A DNA stretch of 64,000 nt, from NCBI GenBank assembly GCA_947382415.1, contig CANCYO010000002.1:110473-174472 (forward strand), written 5' to 3'. Positions 26,217-35,245 of the stretch are shown in pieces. Source of the stretch: an uncultured Lachnospiraceae bacterium (GTDB taxonomy: Bacteria > Bacillota > Clostridia > Lachnospirales > Lachnospiraceae). Position 1 is the stretch's first letter, and every line of letters begins with the position of its first letter. The notes beneath the pieces were generated by a model. That model was not told where the DNA came from, searched no databases, and worked only from the letters and a program-made list of their open reading frames with translations. The position numbers were made by a program, and so were the translations under genes.

Positions 26217-27170
26217 ATGAAAAAACTTATGAAGCTGACTCAGGAAGCAAACCGACTGTGGGTACAGCAGTTTGGTAAAAAGCAGAAAGCGATTGATTAT
26301 TCCGGTCGTGAGATTATGAAAGCGGCCTACAATGACAGAAACAGCAATTATGGTTGGAATATTGATCACATTTTACCGCTATCAAAAGGTGGAAAAACGG
26401 TGGACTATAATTTGGTTTGTTGTCATATTCTGACCAACAATGAAAAAGCGGACAAATTTCCGTGTTTCAAAGCAAATGCGAAGGAATTCGAGATAAAGAA
26501 GCGGCAGAAGCATTATGTGATTATTGCGAGAAATACAGAACAAAAGAAAAGTGATGATAAAATTATTAATTTTATGGATGTAACGCAGGGGCTTAAATGC
26601 TGGAAACAATGCGAAACTCGTGTCGGGAATGTTTTTACAGGATATGTCAAAGTCAGAGTTGAAGTTGAAACAGCCAAGGATGCGGATTCTCTATTTGGTA
26701 AATATGCAGTTTTTTTGTCTGAATTATTTAGAACAGACTGTATTTTTGCTGAAAAAAATGATATGGGTTATCTTAATTATTATAGTGTTATGTTTAAAAA
26801 TGATCGAACGTGCATTTTTACTTTGGTAGTGGGGAATATTTCTACAAAAGAAGACACACAGCGACTTCTGGATGATTGTGTGATTTTAAATACTTATAAT
26901 AATTATTTTGCACGCAAGGAAGATTTTAAGAGTATTCAGATTGCCTGCGGGATGAAGTGTTATGAAAATTATTTCAAGATGTCCTTAAAATGTAAAGAAG
27001 ATATCATAAATACACGGGTGCAGTTTGGTAGTTCCTTGATAATTGATGAACTTATAAAAATCAACACGAGTGCGGAAAAGGGATTGAAGAATGTCATTCC
27101 TCAATTTGGGTTCTATCCTTATAATTTTATATTTGAAAAGCTGGAAAAAAAACTTTTGGAACGTATTTGA
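26217..27170 (+). CDS. HNH endonuclease family protein
   Basis: A 317-residue protein. The HNH fold lies at about residues 30-85: WNIDHILPLSKGG (first His), then YNLVCCHILTNNEKADK (Asn and second His). The remaining 230 residues are not assigned. The gene is clearly AT-richer than its neighbours, suggesting acquisition. The start at 26217 lacks a strong ribosome binding site; AAGGAG at 26172 is followed by a GTG in another frame that opens a 31-codon ORF ending at 26278, possibly a translation-coupling leader. A terminator lies 120 bases downstream, so the unit is self-contained. Restriction-like or homing activity is inference. Confidence 0.72.
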   Translation: MKKLMKLTQEANRLWVQQFGKKQKAIDYSGREIMKAAYNDRNSNYGWNIDHILPLSKGGKTVDYNLVCCHILTNNEKADKFPCFKANAKEFEIKKRQKHYVIIARNTEQKKSDDKIINFMDVTQGLKCWKQCETRVGNVFTGYVKVRVEVETAKDADSLFGKYAVFLSELFRTDCIFAEKNDMGYLNYYSVMFKNDRTCIFTLVVGNISTKEDTQRLLDDCVILNTYNNYFARKEDFKSIQIACGMKCYENYFKMSLKCKEDIINTRVQFGSSLIIDELIKINTSAEKGLKNVIPQFGFYPYNFIFEKLEKKLLERI

Positions 27171-27292
27171 GGCGTAATCAGAAACATAATACAAGTCTTT
27201 TGTAGAGAATCCGTATCATTCGGGGAATCAAAAGATGCTAAAGTAAATATGCCCGGACGCCGATATCATACAAAACAGAACAGTTAAAAGCT

Positions 27293-27327
27293 AAGGATAG
27301 CGCTATTATCAGTGTTATCCTTTTTTT
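27293..27327 (+). terminator. Rho-independent terminator after the HNH gene
   Basis: AAGGATA (27293-27299) pairs with TATCCTT (27316-27322), ending in TTTTTTT. Confidence 0.8.
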
Positions 27328-27415
27328 GATCTGTTTTGTAAAAAATTGAGCCGCTTGGACCTTTCAGGAAAGCGGCGCGGCCGCGAATGACAGACCGGCC
27401 GCAGAAAGGAGAAGT

Positions 27416-28156
27416 ATGATTGGAATTGGAACTGCAACGGCAAGGGAGAGCCATTATGCGGTTCGCTGTCATCAGCGGACGCAGACGCGCACGGAAAGCT
27501 TTGAAAAGGCGCTGACGGGTGCATCAGGAGGCTCAGGCGATCGTGACGCCTATACCCGCACAAGCGTGACAGAGACTGTGGAGAGCAGTTATGAGTATGT
27601 CGGGTACAGCGCCGGGCTTTGTGGGCTGAAACTGCGGGAGGGAGAGATATCTTCCGCCAGTGGGATCATCGGCCTGAGCTTTGTGAGGGGCACCGAGGAG
27701 CCCATGTCCGCCCGTATGGATAAAAGTTCCACGGCGGAGGATCCGGTAGTGCTGGTGCAGATTGGCAGTGGAGAAAACCGGAGAGACCATCTGATCCATG
27801 TGAACGAGGTGGATCCTGAGAATGCCACAGAACTGGAAATGTTTGCGCTCCTGAACTTTATTGACGCGCAGAACGGCAGAACCATGGCCCCGGACGGCGC
27901 GTGGCAGACGTACAACAGTCTGAGAAACCGGCTGGAGGAAACCGAAAAGGTGGACAATGTGGCGGGCGAGGAAAATTATGATACGCTTCGCATAAACTGG
28001 CTGGAGTTGATACAGCAGGCCATGGAGGATGAACTGCTCAGACAGAAAGGATGGTTTGAGGAGTGCTTCTTTACAGAGGATTTGGACAGACTCTATAATG
28101 AGCTGAGCGCTTACCGGAAAGAAGCGGAAGATTTGCCCGATATGCCGCTTTCCTGA
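27416..28156 (+). CDS. Hypothetical protein, 246 residues
   Basis: Good ribosome binding site (AAAGGAG, 7 bases). I do not recognise the family. The N-terminal 45 residues are polar and Thr/Gly-rich. The middle has GLCGLKLREGEISSASGIIGLSF and a VNEVDPENATELEMFALL segment. The C-terminal third is acidic and helical. No signal peptide or membrane segment. GC-rich hairpins lie upstream (27350-27400) and a hairpin downstream. It is probably a real gene of a lineage-restricted family. Confidence 0.65.
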   Translation: MIGIGTATARESHYAVRCHQRTQTRTESFEKALTGASGGSGDRDAYTRTSVTETVESSYEYVGYSAGLCGLKLREGEISSASGIIGLSFVRGTEEPMSARMDKSSTAEDPVVLVQIGSGENRRDHLIHVNEVDPENATELEMFALLNFIDAQNGRTMAPDGAWQTYNSLRNRLEETEKVDNVAGEENYDTLRINWLELIQQAMEDELLRQKGWFEECFFTEDLDRLYNELSAYRKEAEDLPDMPLS

Positions 28157-28223
28157 CAAGGGAATCGATCATTGGTCATCATGGGAACGGAACGACTGCA
28201 TGGAAAATGAGAGTTTCGTATAT

Positions 28224-28270
28224 AGAAAAGGGGCTGCACACTGATTCCTTAGTGTTCCGGTCCCTTTTCT
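28224..28270 (+). terminator. Terminator-like hairpin
   Basis: AGAAAAGGG (28224-28232) pairs with CCCTTTTCT (28262-28270), enclosing an inner ACACT/AGTGT hairpin. No T-tract follows beyond the arm itself. Confidence 0.5.
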
Positions 28271-28329
28271 GATGAGGCAATTCATTTTAGCGGAATTTAT
28301 TTTAGTGGTGAAGTATTTTACAAAATGCA

Positions 28330-28358
28330 TTGCAAATCGGCTTTAAGTATGATACACT
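28330..28358 (+). promoter_or_regulatory. Promoter of the butyryl-CoA operon
   Basis: TTGCAA (28330-28335), 17-base spacer, TACACT (28353-28358), giving a leader of about 75 bases before thl. Confidence 0.6.
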
Positions 28359-28440
28359 TACAATCAGTGGCTATGATAAAAAAATAACAATCGGTAAAGC
28401 ACAGAGAAACAACAAATAACAATAATGGAGGAGAAGGAAA

Positions 28441-29625
28441 ATGGCGAAAAAAGTGGTATTGGCAGGAGCATGCCGCACGGCGATCGGTACGATGGGCGGA
28501 ACTTTGAGCACGACCCCCGCCGCAGAGCTGGGTGCAATCGTGATCAAGGAGGCTCTGAAGAGAGCGGGCGTTGCTCCCGAGCAGGTGGATCAGGTCTACA
28601 TGGGCTGCGTGATTCAGGCGGGCCTTGGACAGAATGTGGCCCGTCAGGCTTCCATCAAGGCAGGTCTTCCTATCGAGGTGCCCGCTGTGACCATGAACGT
28701 GGTGTGCGGTTCGGGTTTGAACTGTGTGAATCAGGCGGCACAGATGATCATGGCAGGAGATGCGGATATCGTTGTGGCAGGCGGTATGGAGAATATGTCC
28801 ATGGCTCCCTATGCGATTCCCCAGGCGCGTTACGGCTACAGAATGAACAATGGCACACTGGTGGATACCATGATCAAGGATGCTCTCTGGGATGCTTTCA
28901 ACGATTATCATATGATCAAGACTGCGGACAATATCTGTGAGGAATGGGGACTTACCCGGGAGGAGCTGGATGAGTTTGCCTTAAAGAGCCAGCAGAAGGC
29001 GGAGGCTGCACAGAAGAGCGGCGCCTTCAAGGCGGAGATCGTTCCCGTAGAAGTTAAGAAAAAGAAAGAGACCATTGTATTTGACACGGATGAAGGCCCC
29101 AGAGCAGGTTCTACCATGGAGGGTCTGGCAAAGCTGCGTCCCATCAATCCAGGCGGTTTCGTGACTGCGGGCAATGCTTCCGGCATCAACGACGGCGCGG
29201 CTGCCATCGTAGTGATGAGTGAGGAGAAGGCGAAGGAGCTGGGTGTGAAACCCATGGCTACCTTTGTTGCAGGAGCGCTGGCAGGCGTTCGCCCTGAGGT
29301 TATGGGTATCGGTCCTGTCGCCGCTACGAAGAAAGTGTTGGCAAAGACGGGTATGAAGATCGAGGACTTTGACATTATCGAGGCTAACGAGGCCTTTGCG
29401 GCACAGTCCGTTGCAGTGGGCAAGGATCTGGGCATCGATGTGGATAAACAGCTCAATCCCAACGGCGGAGCCATCGCGCTGGGACACCCTGTGGGCGCTT
29501 CCGGCTGCCGGATTTTGGTGACGCTGCTGCATGAGATGCAGGCGAAGGGAGCAAAGACCGGATTGGCTACTCTGTGTATCGGCGGCGGCATGGGCTGCTC
29601 CACCATCGTGAAGATTGAGGACTGA
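28441..29625 (+). CDS. thlA: Acetyl-CoA acetyltransferase (thiolase)
   Basis: Condenses two acetyl-CoA to acetoacetyl-CoA, the first step of butyrate synthesis. The 394-residue protein has the acyl-accepting Cys89 in NVVCGSGLN, the GHPVGASG histidine motif and the C-terminal active cysteine in CIGGGMG. Full family length. GGAGGAG precedes the ATG. It is the first gene of the thl-crt-hbd-bcd-etfB-etfA operon. High-usage codons and dense spacing suggest strong expression. Confidence 0.97.
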   Translation: MAKKVVLAGACRTAIGTMGGTLSTTPAAELGAIVIKEALKRAGVAPEQVDQVYMGCVIQAGLGQNVARQASIKAGLPIEVPAVTMNVVCGSGLNCVNQAAQMIMAGDADIVVAGGMENMSMAPYAIPQARYGYRMNNGTLVDTMIKDALWDAFNDYHMIKTADNICEEWGLTREELDEFALKSQQKAEAAQKSGAFKAEIVPVEVKKKKETIVFDTDEGPRAGSTMEGLAKLRPINPGGFVTAGNASGINDGAAAIVVMSEEKAKELGVKPMATFVAGALAGVRPEVMGIGPVAATKKVLAKTGMKIEDFDIIEANEAFAAQSVAVGKDLGIDVDKQLNPNGGAIALGHPVGASGCRILVTLLHEMQAKGAKTGLATLCIGGGMGCSTIVKIED

Positions 29626-29675
29626 AGATTGAGATAAAAACTGGCGCCTGCCGAGGTGGGCAGATGGGAGTAGAG

Positions 29676-30461
29676 ATGGATTATATTTTGTATGAGCAAA
29701 AAAATGATTACGCGATCATCACTGTAAACCGTGAGAAAGCGCTGAACGCCCTGAATTCTCAGGTATTGGATGAGCTGAGTGCCGTGCTGGACGGGGTAAA
29801 TCTGGATCAGGTGCGCTGCCTGATCGTTACCGGAGCCGGGGAGAAATCCTTTGTGGCCGGAGCGGATATCGGCGAGATGAGCACTCTGACCAAAGCGGAA
29901 GGCGAAGCTTTTGGCAAGAAAGGCAACGACGTGTTCCGCAGGCTGGAGACCTTTCCCATTCCCGTGATCGCGGCAGTGGGCGGGTTTGCGCTTGGCGGCG
30001 GCTGTGAGCTTGCCATGAGCTGTGACATCCGTATCTGTTCCGACAATGCCGTGTTCGGCCAGCCCGAGGTGGGTCTTGGCATCACGCCGGGATTCGGCGG
30101 TACCCAGAGACTCGCCCGCATTGTGGGCGTGGGTATGGCAAAGCAGATGATCTACACGGCGCGCAATATCAAGGCTGACGAAGCGCTCAGGATCGGTCTG
30201 GTCAATGCGGTTTACGCAAAGGAAGAGCTGCTTCCCGCGGCGGAGAAGATGGCGGCGGGTATCGCCAAAAACGCTCCTATCGCCGTGCGCAACTGCAAGA
30301 AGGCTATCAACGAAGGGCTGGATGTGGATATGGATGCCGCAGTGGCCATCGAGGAGAAGCTGTTCGGCGACTGCTTTGAGACCGAGGATCAGAAGTATGG
30401 CATGGCATTTTTCCTTGATAAGAATAAAGAGAAGGTGAAGGAGCCGTTTCAGAACTGCTGA
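29676..30461 (+). CDS. crt: 3-hydroxybutyryl-CoA dehydratase (crotonase)
   Basis: Dehydrates 3-hydroxybutyryl-CoA to crotonyl-CoA. The 261-residue protein has crotonase-fold motifs: GAGEKSFVAGADI (oxyanion hole), GGGCELAMSCD and PEVGLGITPGFGGTQRL with the two catalytic glutamates. The ATG at 29676 is preferred over 29664 because GGGAG fits it and family members begin MDxILYE. Second gene of the operon. Confidence 0.96.
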   Translation: MDYILYEQKNDYAIITVNREKALNALNSQVLDELSAVLDGVNLDQVRCLIVTGAGEKSFVAGADIGEMSTLTKAEGEAFGKKGNDVFRRLETFPIPVIAAVGGFALGGGCELAMSCDIRICSDNAVFGQPEVGLGITPGFGGTQRLARIVGVGMAKQMIYTARNIKADEALRIGLVNAVYAKEELLPAAEKMAAGIAKNAPIAVRNCKKAINEGLDVDMDAAVAIEEKLFGDCFETEDQKYGMAFFLDKNKEKVKEPFQNC

Positions 30462-30561
30462 CCCGACGGCCGACAGGGCAGAGAATTACCGGAAACATAA
30501 ATCATGAAACATAAACCATAAAATATGAATCATATTTTGTGAAGCAGAAGGAGGATGCAAG

Positions 30562-31401
30562 ATGAAAGTAGGTATTATCGGCGCGGGAACCATGGGTTCC
30601 GGCATCGCACAGGCGTTTGCCATGACAGACGGATACGAGGTGTGTCTCTGCGATATCAAACAGGAGTTCGCAGACGGCGGCAAGGCTAAGATTCTCAAGA
30701 ACCTGAACTTTCTGGTGGGCAAGGAGAAGATCACTCAGGAGAAGGCGGATGCCGTAGCGGCAAAGATATCCACAGGTTTAAAGGATATCTGCACGGACTG
30801 CGATCTGGTCATTGAGGTCGCCCCCGAGAATATGCAGATCAAGAAGGATACCTTTAAGGAGCTGCAGTCCATCGTAAAACCTGAGTGCATGTTTGCAACC
30901 AATACTTCCTCTCTCTCCATCACGGAGATCGGGGCAGGACTTGACCGTCCCATGATCGGGATGCATTTCTTTAATCCGGCAGACAGAATGAAGCTGGTTG
31001 AAGTCATCGCAGGCGAGAATACCCCCGCAGAGCTGGTGGAGAAGATCAAGGCTATCTCTTCCGAGATCGGCAAGACTCCCGTGGAGGTGAAGGAGGCGCC
31101 CGGTTTTGTTGTGAACCGCATTCTCATCCCTATGATCAACGAGGCCATCGGCATCTATGCGGACGGCATTGCCAGCGTGGCGGATATCGATGAGGCCATG
31201 AAGCTTGGAGCCTCCCATCCCATGGGACCTCTGGCGCTGGGCGATCTGGTGGGTCTGGATATCGTTCTGGCCATCATGGAGGTTCTGCAGAACGAGACCG
31301 GCGATCCCAAGTACCGTCCTCATCCGCTGCTCCGCAAGATGGTGCGCGCAGGAAAGCTTGGCCGCAAGACCGGCAGGGGATTCTACGACTACAGCAAGTA
31401 A
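30562..31401 (+). CDS. hbd: 3-hydroxybutyryl-CoA dehydrogenase
   Basis: Reduces acetoacetyl-CoA to 3-hydroxybutyryl-CoA with NAD(P)H. The 279-residue protein opens with the Rossmann motif [11 protein letters not shown], has the catalytic histidine region [15 protein letters not shown], and ends with the C-terminal helical domain (GRGFYDYSK). GGAGG precedes the ATG. The 100-base gap after crt contains no terminator. Third gene of the operon. Confidence 0.97.
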   Translation: MKVGIIGAGTMGSGIAQAFAMTDGYEVCLCDIKQEFADGGKAKILKNLNFLVGKEKITQEKADAVAAKISTGLKDICTDCDLVIEVAPENMQIKKDTFKELQSIVKPECMFATNTSSLSITEIGAGLDRPMIGMHFFNPADRMKLVEVIAGENTPAELVEKIKAISSEIGKTPVEVKEAPGFVVNRILIPMINEAIGIYADGIASVADIDEAMKLGASHPMGPLALGDLVGLDIVLAIMEVLQNETGDPKYRPHPLLRKMVRAGKLGRKTGRGFYDYSK

Positions 31402-31461
31402 CGGGATGACGATCAGATCAACAATATCAGTTTAGAAACAGATAAAGTAAGGAGAAAAATC

Positions 31462-32628
31462 ATGGATTTTACTTTGAGCAAGAAGCATGAAATGGCGCGT
31501 ACCCTCTTCAGAGAGTTCGCCGAGAAAGAAGTAAAGCCCCTGGCGCAGGAGGTTGACGAGACTGAGGAATTCCCCCGCGCTACGGTTGAGAAGATGGCGA
31601 AGGCCGGATTTATGGGAATCCCCGTGCCCAAGGAGTACGGCGGACAGGGCTGCGACGTGCTGACCTATGTAATGTGTGTGGAGGAGCTGGCAAAGGTGTG
31701 CGGTACCACTGCAGTTATCGTGTCCGCGCACACCTCTCTTTGCTGTGATCCCATCCTCACCTATGGCACTGAGGAGCAGAAACAGAAATATCTGCCCGAT
31801 CTGGCCGCAGGCCGCAAGATCGGCGCTTTCGGCCTGACCGAGCCCGGAGCGGGAACCGATGCTCAGGGACAGCAGACCAAGGCGGTGCTGGACGGGGACG
31901 AGTGGGTCGTGAACGGCTCCAAGATCTTTATCACCAACGGTAAGGAGGCAGATATCTATGTGATCTTTGCCGTGACAGCCATCACTGAGAAGAAGGGCAG
32001 ACCCTTCAAGGAGATTTCCGCCTTTATCGTGGAGAAGGGCACTCCCGGTTTCACCTTCGGAACCAAGGAGAAAAAGATGGGTATCAGAGGTTCTTCCACC
32101 TATGAGCTGATCTTCACGGACTGCCGCATCCCCAAGGAGAATATGCTGGGACAGCAGGGCAAGGGCTTCAACATTGCAATGCATACATTGGACGGCGGAC
32201 GTATCGGTATCGCCGCGCAGGCTCTGGGTATCGGCGAGGGCGCACTGGAGCGGACCATCGAGTACACCAAGGAGAGAAAGCAGTTTGGAAGAGCCATCAG
32301 CGCTTTCCAGAACACGCAGTTCCAGCTTGCCGATATGGCTACCAAAGCACAGGCTGCACAGCTCCTTGTATATAAGGCTGCTCTCACCAAGGATCAGTAC
32401 ACCAGGGACCACAAAACCTCCTATGGAGTGGAAGCGGCAATGGCAAAACTCTATGCGGCAGAGATGGCTATGGAAGTTACCACCAAGGCTGTCCAGCTCC
32501 ACGGCGGTTACGGCTACACGAGAGAGTATGATGTGGAGCGCATGATGCGCGACGCCAAGATCACCGAGATCTATGAGGGCACCTCCGAGGTACAGAGAAT
32601 GGTTATCTCCGCAGCGCTGCTTAAGTAA
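31462..32628 (+). CDS. bcd: Butyryl-CoA dehydrogenase
   Basis: An FAD-dependent acyl-CoA dehydrogenase of 388 residues that reduces crotonyl-CoA to butyryl-CoA. With EtfAB it couples this to ferredoxin reduction by NADH (flavin-based bifurcation, known for this enzyme group). Motifs: FGLTEPGAGTDAQGQ, MGIRGSSTYELIF, QLHGGYGYTREY, and IYEGTSEVQRM with the catalytic glutamate. Full length, AAGGAG site. Directly followed by etfB and etfA, the expected partners. Confidence 0.97.
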   Translation: MDFTLSKKHEMARTLFREFAEKEVKPLAQEVDETEEFPRATVEKMAKAGFMGIPVPKEYGGQGCDVLTYVMCVEELAKVCGTTAVIVSAHTSLCCDPILTYGTEEQKQKYLPDLAAGRKIGAFGLTEPGAGTDAQGQQTKAVLDGDEWVVNGSKIFITNGKEADIYVIFAVTAITEKKGRPFKEISAFIVEKGTPGFTFGTKEKKMGIRGSSTYELIFTDCRIPKENMLGQQGKGFNIAMHTLDGGRIGIAAQALGIGEGALERTIEYTKERKQFGRAISAFQNTQFQLADMATKAQAAQLLVYKAALTKDQYTRDHKTSYGVEAAMAKLYAAEMAMEVTTKAVQLHGGYGYTREYDVERMMRDAKITEIYEGTSEVQRMVISAALLK

Positions 32629-32665
32629 CCGGAAAATCCGACAAATATAAAGGAGTGAAAATACA

Positions 32666-33448
32666 ATGAAAATCGTTGTTTGTGTTAAGCAGGTTCCCGA
32701 TACCAAGGGCGGCGTAAAATTCAATCCCGACGGTACTCTGGACAGAGCTGCCATGATGACAATTATGAATCCTGACGACAAGGCCGGACTGGAGGCTGCG
32801 CTGAGATTAAAGGATCAGTACGGCGCTGAAGTCACTGTGCTCACCATGGGTCTTCCCAAGGCGGAGGATGTGCTGAGAGAGGCTCTGGCCATGGGCGCTG
32901 ACAAGGGTGTTCTGGTGACGGACAGAGTGTTGGGCGGAGCCGATACCTGGGCTACTTCCCAGACCCTGGCAGGAGCGCTGCGCAATATGGAATATGATCT
33001 GATCATCACGGGCCGTCAGGCCATCGACGGCGATACCGCACAGGTGGGCCCCCAGATCTCCGAGCATCTGAATATCCCTGTGATCTCCTATGCCCAGAAT
33101 CTGAAAGTGGAGGGCGACAGCGTGATCGTGGAGCGTCAGTTTGACGACAGATATCATGTGCTGAAAGCCAAGATGCCCTGCCTCGTGACTGCGCTGGCAG
33201 AGTTGAACGAGCCCCGTTACATGACTCCCGGCGGTATCTTTGACGCCTGTGAGGCAGAGATCACCGTGTGGGGCAGAGCAGATCTCAAAGACGTGGAGGA
33301 TTCCAATCTGGGCCTGAAAGGTTCTCCCACCCAGATCGCAAAGGCTTCCGATAAAGTGCGGAAGGGCGCGGGCGAGAAGGTGGCTTTGGATCCTTCTGAG
33401 GCAGTTGACTACATTGTGGGCAAATTGAAAGACAGGCACGTTATCTAA
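32666..33448 (+). CDS. etfB: Electron transfer flavoprotein, beta subunit
   Basis: A 260-residue ETF beta subunit. It starts KIVVCVKQVPDT, has the family segment ITGRQAIDGDTAQVGPQ and the recognition-loop region around ALAELNEPRYM. With EtfA it binds FAD and passes electrons to Bcd. Nineteen bases separate it from etfA. AAAGGAG precedes the ATG. Confidence 0.96.
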   Translation: MKIVVCVKQVPDTKGGVKFNPDGTLDRAAMMTIMNPDDKAGLEAALRLKDQYGAEVTVLTMGLPKAEDVLREALAMGADKGVLVTDRVLGGADTWATSQTLAGALRNMEYDLIITGRQAIDGDTAQVGPQISEHLNIPVISYAQNLKVEGDSVIVERQFDDRYHVLKAKMPCLVTALAELNEPRYMTPGGIFDACEAEITVWGRADLKDVEDSNLGLKGSPTQIAKASDKVRKGAGEKVALDPSEAVDYIVGKLKDRHVI

Positions 33449-33467
33449 GCAGATGGAGGAAAATACA

Positions 33468-34511
33468 ATGAATTTAGAAGAATATAAGGGCGTATATGTC
33501 TTCGCGCAGCAGGTAGACAATTGTATCAACAGCATTGCCTTTGAGCTGATCGGCAAGGGAAAGGATCTGGCTGAGACTCTGGGCACGGATGTGACTGCTG
33601 TACTCGTCGGAAGCGGCGTGAAGGGGCTGGCAGACGAGCTGGCCGAGTACGGCGCTGACAGAGTGATCGTGGTGGATGATCCGGAATTGAAGGAATACCG
33701 GACGGAGCCCTATGCCCACGCATTGGCATCTGTTATTGAGAAATATAAGCCGGAGATCTTTCTGGTGGGCGCTACGGCCATCGGCCGTGACCTGGGTCCC
33801 AGGGTTTCCGCGAGAATCCACACCGGTCTGACCGCAGACTGTACCCAGTTGGAGATCGGCGACTTTCCAATCAATCCCATTCCCGGCAGGGAGCAGAAGC
33901 ACAATCAGCTTCTCATGACCCGTCCCGCCTTTGGCGGCAATACCATCGCTACCATCGCCTGCCCTGAGTTTCGGCCCCAGATGGCCACGGTGCGTCCGGG
34001 CGTGATGCAGAAGCGCGCAAAGCAGGCCGGCGTCAAGGCAAATATCGAAGAGTTCAATCCCGGATTTACTCCCGACGATAAATATGTGGAGATTCTGGAG
34101 ATCGTAAAGGCAGTGAGCGATACCGTGGATATCATGGACGCCAAGATACTGGTGAGCGGCGGCCGCGGTGTGGGAAGTCCTGAGAACTTCAAGCTTCTGG
34201 ATGATCTGGCAGAAGCCATCGGCGGCACTGTGAGCTGTTCCCGCGCTGTGGTGGACGCAGGCTGGAAATCCAAAGATCTGCAGGTAGGACAGACCGGCAA
34301 GACCGTCCGTCCCAATGTGTATTTTGCCATCGGTATCTCCGGCGCTATCCAGCATCTGGCAGGCATGGAGGAATCCGACATTATCATTGCGGTAAATAAA
34401 GATGAGACTGCACCCATTTTCGATGTGGCTGATTACGGAATTGTGGGCGATCTGAACAAGATTCTGCCCGCTCTGACAGAGAAGCTGAAGGTTGAGATGG
34501 CGGCAAAATAA
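33468..34511 (+). CDS. etfA: Electron transfer flavoprotein, alpha subunit
   Basis: A 347-residue ETF alpha subunit. The C-terminal FAD-binding domain carries VSGGRGVGSPENF, RAVVDAGW, QVGQTGKTVRPNVYFAIGISGAIQHLAGM and AVNKDETAPIF, all family hallmarks. The ATG at 33468 lies 8 bases after GGAGG; the ATG at 33453 overlaps that site and is not used here. Last gene of the operon, followed by a terminator. Confidence 0.96.
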   Translation: MNLEEYKGVYVFAQQVDNCINSIAFELIGKGKDLAETLGTDVTAVLVGSGVKGLADELAEYGADRVIVVDDPELKEYRTEPYAHALASVIEKYKPEIFLVGATAIGRDLGPRVSARIHTGLTADCTQLEIGDFPINPIPGREQKHNQLLMTRPAFGGNTIATIACPEFRPQMATVRPGVMQKRAKQAGVKANIEEFNPGFTPDDKYVEILEIVKAVSDTVDIMDAKILVSGGRGVGSPENFKLLDDLAEAIGGTVSCSRAVVDAGWKSKDLQVGQTGKTVRPNVYFAIGISGAIQHLAGMEESDIIIAVNKDETAPIFDVADYGIVGDLNKILPALTEKLKVEMAAK

Positions 34512-34521
34512 ATTAAACTGT

Positions 34522-34561
34522 GAAAGGGGCCGTGTATCAGAGAGGGTATATGGCTCTTTTC
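34522..34561 (+). terminator. Terminator of the butyryl-CoA operon
   Basis: GAAAGGGGCC (34522-34531) pairs fully, counting G-U, with GGCTCTTTTC (34552-34561). Confidence 0.65.
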
Positions 34562-34585
34562 GCTTTGATTCAGGGAGGAGAGCCC

Positions 34586-35245
34586 ATGAGGCGAAATGTG
34601 AGTCTGGAGGAGATCTCCGACGGCAGATTATATGACGACAACGATCTCGTGAAAGCTGACTGTCGGGGATGCGAAGGCTGCAGCGACTGCTGCAGGGGTA
34701 TGGGCAGATCCATCCTGCTGGACCCCTATGACGCGTACCGCCTGACCACGGGGCTTGGGAGGCCTTTTGCGGATTTTCTGGATCGGGAGATAGAGCTTGG
34801 CGTGGTGGACGGCTATATTCTGCCCAATCTGAGGATGAGCGGAGAGGGGGAGGCCTGCGCCTTTCTGAACGCGCAGGGGAGATGTTCTGTTCACGCGCTG
34901 CGCCCGGGAATCTGCAGGATATTTCCTCTGGGCCGTTTTTATGAGAACGGTGCCTTCCGTTATTTTCTGCAGATCGGGGAGTGCGGGGCTGTCCGCACCA
35001 AGATCAAGGTGAACAGATGGATTGACACGCCCATGCAAAAGCGGTATCGGGCGTTTGTGACGGACTGGCATTATCTGCTGAACGATGTGGAGGAATGTCT
35101 GCGGAATACAGAGGATGACATTTTTAAAAAAAATCTGAATATGTTGTTACTACAGAGCTTTTTCCTGGCTCCCTACGACGGGGAGCGGGATTTTTATGAA
35201 CAGTATGAGGAGCGAAAGGAGAATTTTCATGCATTCACCCCTTGA
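34586..35245 (+). CDS. YkgJ-type zinc/iron-chelating cysteine cluster protein
   Basis: A 219-residue protein. Cysteines cluster in CRGCEGCSDCCRGMG near residues 28-42, with further cysteines in RCSVHALRPGICRIFPLGRF and GECGAV; this spacing defines the CxxCxxCC metal-binding family (YkgJ/UPF0153). The function is unknown, with metal binding the accepted expectation. The start at 34586 follows AGGGAGGAG; the longer frame begins inside the upstream terminator. It overlaps the formate/nitrite transporter gene by 17 bases, so the two are coupled. Confidence 0.85.
   Translation: MRRNVSLEEISDGRLYDDNDLVKADCRGCEGCSDCCRGMGRSILLDPYDAYRLTTGLGRPFADFLDREIELGVVDGYILPNLRMSGEGEACAFLNAQGRCSVHALRPGICRIFPLGRFYENGAFRYFLQIGECGAVRTKIKVNRWIDTPMQKRYRAFVTDWHYLLNDVEECLRNTEDDIFKKNLNMLLLQSFFLAPYDGERDFYEQYEERKENFHAFTP

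Noticed and set aside
26090..26278. Independent 62-codon ORF
   Set aside because: It overlaps the promoter and the start of the HNH gene; only its last 31 codons, after a GTG with AAGGAG, are plausible as a leader.
31432..32781. Long minus-strand ORF of 449 codons
   Set aside because: Antisense to bcd; composition and lack of start signals mark it as a shadow.
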